Source: Fidelibacterota bacterium UBA7303 (GTDB lineage Bacteria > Fidelibacterota > Marinisomatia > Marinisomatales > UBA1611). From it: a stretch of DNA of 6,906 nt. The notes under the pieces are model-generated. The model had not been told where the DNA came from, made no database searches, and saw only the letters and a program-made list of their open reading frames with translations. The DNA lies in the NCBI GenBank assembly GCA_002471805.1, contig DKQR01000175.1, forward strand, positions 1 through 6,906, written 5' to 3'. Every line of letters begins with the position of its first letter. Positions within the stretch are counted from its first letter, which is position 1. Positions 5,861-6,906 of the stretch are shown piece by piece. Made by a program: the position numbers and the translations under genes.

Positions 5861-6856
5861 GTGGGTGATATATCGTTTTTAGGCTGCGGATCCTGGGGAG
5901 GAGCCTTGGGATTTGTAGCTGCCCAGAAAGGGTTTAATGTTACCATGTGGCACCGCAATTCTGCAGTGGTTGAATATATAAAGAAGACTAGGGTGCATTA
6001 CCTGGTCCCTGAACTGCATTTTCCGGAGAATGTATTGTTTACAACTGATGCCGAGAAAACTGTGAATTCGGCGGATATTATCGTCATTGCTATTCCATCG
6101 CAATCTATCCGTAGAGTATTGGAAGATCTAGTACCCACCTTTAATAAAAACAAGATTATTGTCAATGTTTCTAAAGGTATTGAAATTGATACTTTAATGA
6201 CAGTAAGTGAAATTATTGCAGATGTTATTAAAATAAACTATTGTAATACTGTAACATTATCGGGACCGAGTCATGCGGAAGAGGTGATAGCTGGTTATCC
6301 GACCACACTGGTATCTGCTTCAGCAGATCTGGGTACAGCAAAAAGAATTCAGGAATTTTTTTCCAACGAAAATCTGCGTATTTACAGCAATACGGATATT
6401 CGCGGTGTGGAGCTGGGCGGCGCCATGAAAAATGTGATTGCCATTGCCGCGGGAATCAGTGATGGCATAGGCTATGGTGATAATTCTAAAGCGGCACTCA
6501 TGACCAGGGGAATGAGGGAAATCGCCAGGTTGGGATCAGCCATGGGCGCCGACCCATCCACCTTTTCCGGATTAAGCGGTATTGGTGACCTGATTGTAAC
6601 CTGCCTGAGCCGTTACAGCCGCAACCGCAGGGTGGGGCAACTCATTGGAGAGGGGAAAGTACTTGATGAAATACTTTCTAATATGCGCATGGTGGCGGAA
6701 GGCGTTGAAACTGCAAAATCATTACATCAACTCCTGGAAAAATATAAGGTGGAAATGCCCATTTCAGAGGGGATTTACCAGGTGCTGTTTCATGGGGCGG
6801 ATCCAAAAGATTCTGTAGCAAAATTAATGACCCGGGAACTGAGCCATGAGTCATAG
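5861..6856 (+). CDS. gpsA: NAD(P)-dependent glycerol-3-phosphate dehydrogenase
   Basis: GpsA reduces dihydroxyacetone phosphate to sn-glycerol-3-phosphate, the backbone for phospholipids, in the cytosol. The 331-residue protein begins with the Rossmann motif GCGSWG (8-13). It carries SGPSHAEEV (134-142), the catalytic lysine in GGAMKNVIAIAAG (K190), the GYGDNSKAALMTRGMREI helix, GIGDLIVTC with D243, and SRNRRVG (253-259) for phosphate binding. All residues expected for activity are present and length is normal. I chose the GTG at 5861 because it places the glycine motif at the usual distance from the N-terminus and no ATG fits. It starts two bases after the acyl-CoA ligase stop, with no separate Shine-Dalgarno site, so translation is probably coupled. 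The pairing links acyl activation with glycerol phosphate supply. Confidence 0.97.
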   Translation: MGDISFLGCGSWGGALGFVAAQKGFNVTMWHRNSAVVEYIKKTRVHYLVPELHFPENVLFTTDAEKTVNSADIIVIAIPSQSIRRVLEDLVPTFNKNKIIVNVSKGIEIDTLMTVSEIIADVIKINYCNTVTLSGPSHAEEVIAGYPTTLVSASADLGTAKRIQEFFSNENLRIYSNTDIRGVELGGAMKNVIAIAAGISDGIGYGDNSKAALMTRGMREIARLGSAMGADPSTFSGLSGIGDLIVTCLSRYSRNRRVGQLIGEGKVLDEILSNMRMVAEGVETAKSLHQLLEKYKVEMPISEGIYQVLFHGADPKDSVAKLMTRELSHES

Positions 6857-6906
6857 GAATCTATCTATGTTGAATAACTTTTTCCTCCTGTGTAATACCC
6901 ATGCTT
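6846..6906 (+). CDS. Possible start of a next gene (truncated by window end)
   Basis: An open frame runs from ATG 6846 (overlapping the end of gpsA by 11 bases) or from ATG 6867 to the window end without a stop. The visible residues from 6867 are MLNNFFLLCNTHA, which could be a hydrophobic N-terminus. TAGGAAT lies seven bases before 6867 as a weak ribosome site. About 20 codons are too few to decide whether this is coding. Confidence 0.25.
   Translation, partial: MSHRNLSMLNNFFLLCNTHA

Noticed and set aside
1..6906. Mobile element, CRISPR array or phage remnant
   Set aside because: No transposase, integrase, regularly spaced repeats or target-site duplications were found, including around the tRNA gene, which shows no partial 3' duplication in the window.

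Overview
The window reads as a bacterial chromosome segment with moderate to low GC and short gene spacing. All five substantial genes are on the + strand. One tRNA gene and one candidate small RNA are on the - strand. The RecA sequence is an ordinary bacterial one. The mix of a FAA1-type acyl-CoA ligase, near-absent Shine-Dalgarno sites at several genes and AT-rich spacers would fit the FCB group, possibly marine Marinimicrobia. That placement is a guess from general character, not from a search.

Layout. Positions 47-3487 form a compact unit of recA, recX and a third gene. recX starts 29 bases inside recA in another frame. The third gene starts on an ATGA overlap with the recX stop. That third gene encodes a 598-residue protein whose segments follow the PurL (FGAM synthase) fold from end to end, but whose catalytic and metal-binding motifs appear to be gone, so it looks like a PurL pseudoenzyme. 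A strong terminator-like hairpin with a U-rich tail lies inside the start of recX, about 65 bases after the recA stop. It could limit transcription of recX and the PurL-like gene relative to recA.

Positions 3488-4079 are non-coding for protein. On the - strand they hold a tRNA-Leu(CAA) gene with a near-consensus promoter, followed by what looks like a separate small-RNA gene. The small-RNA gene has an AT-rich UP-like element, a -35/-10 pair, a transcript of about 90 bases with two hairpins, and a clean intrinsic terminator.

Positions 4080-6856 hold a long-chain acyl-CoA ligase and gpsA, separated by two bases and probably co-transcribed. Together they supply activated acyl chains and sn-glycerol-3-phosphate, the two inputs to phospholipid synthesis. 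The last bases may hold the start of another gene.

The items most worth following up are the degenerate PurL-like protein coupled to recA-recX, the terminator embedded in recX, and the unassigned small RNA.
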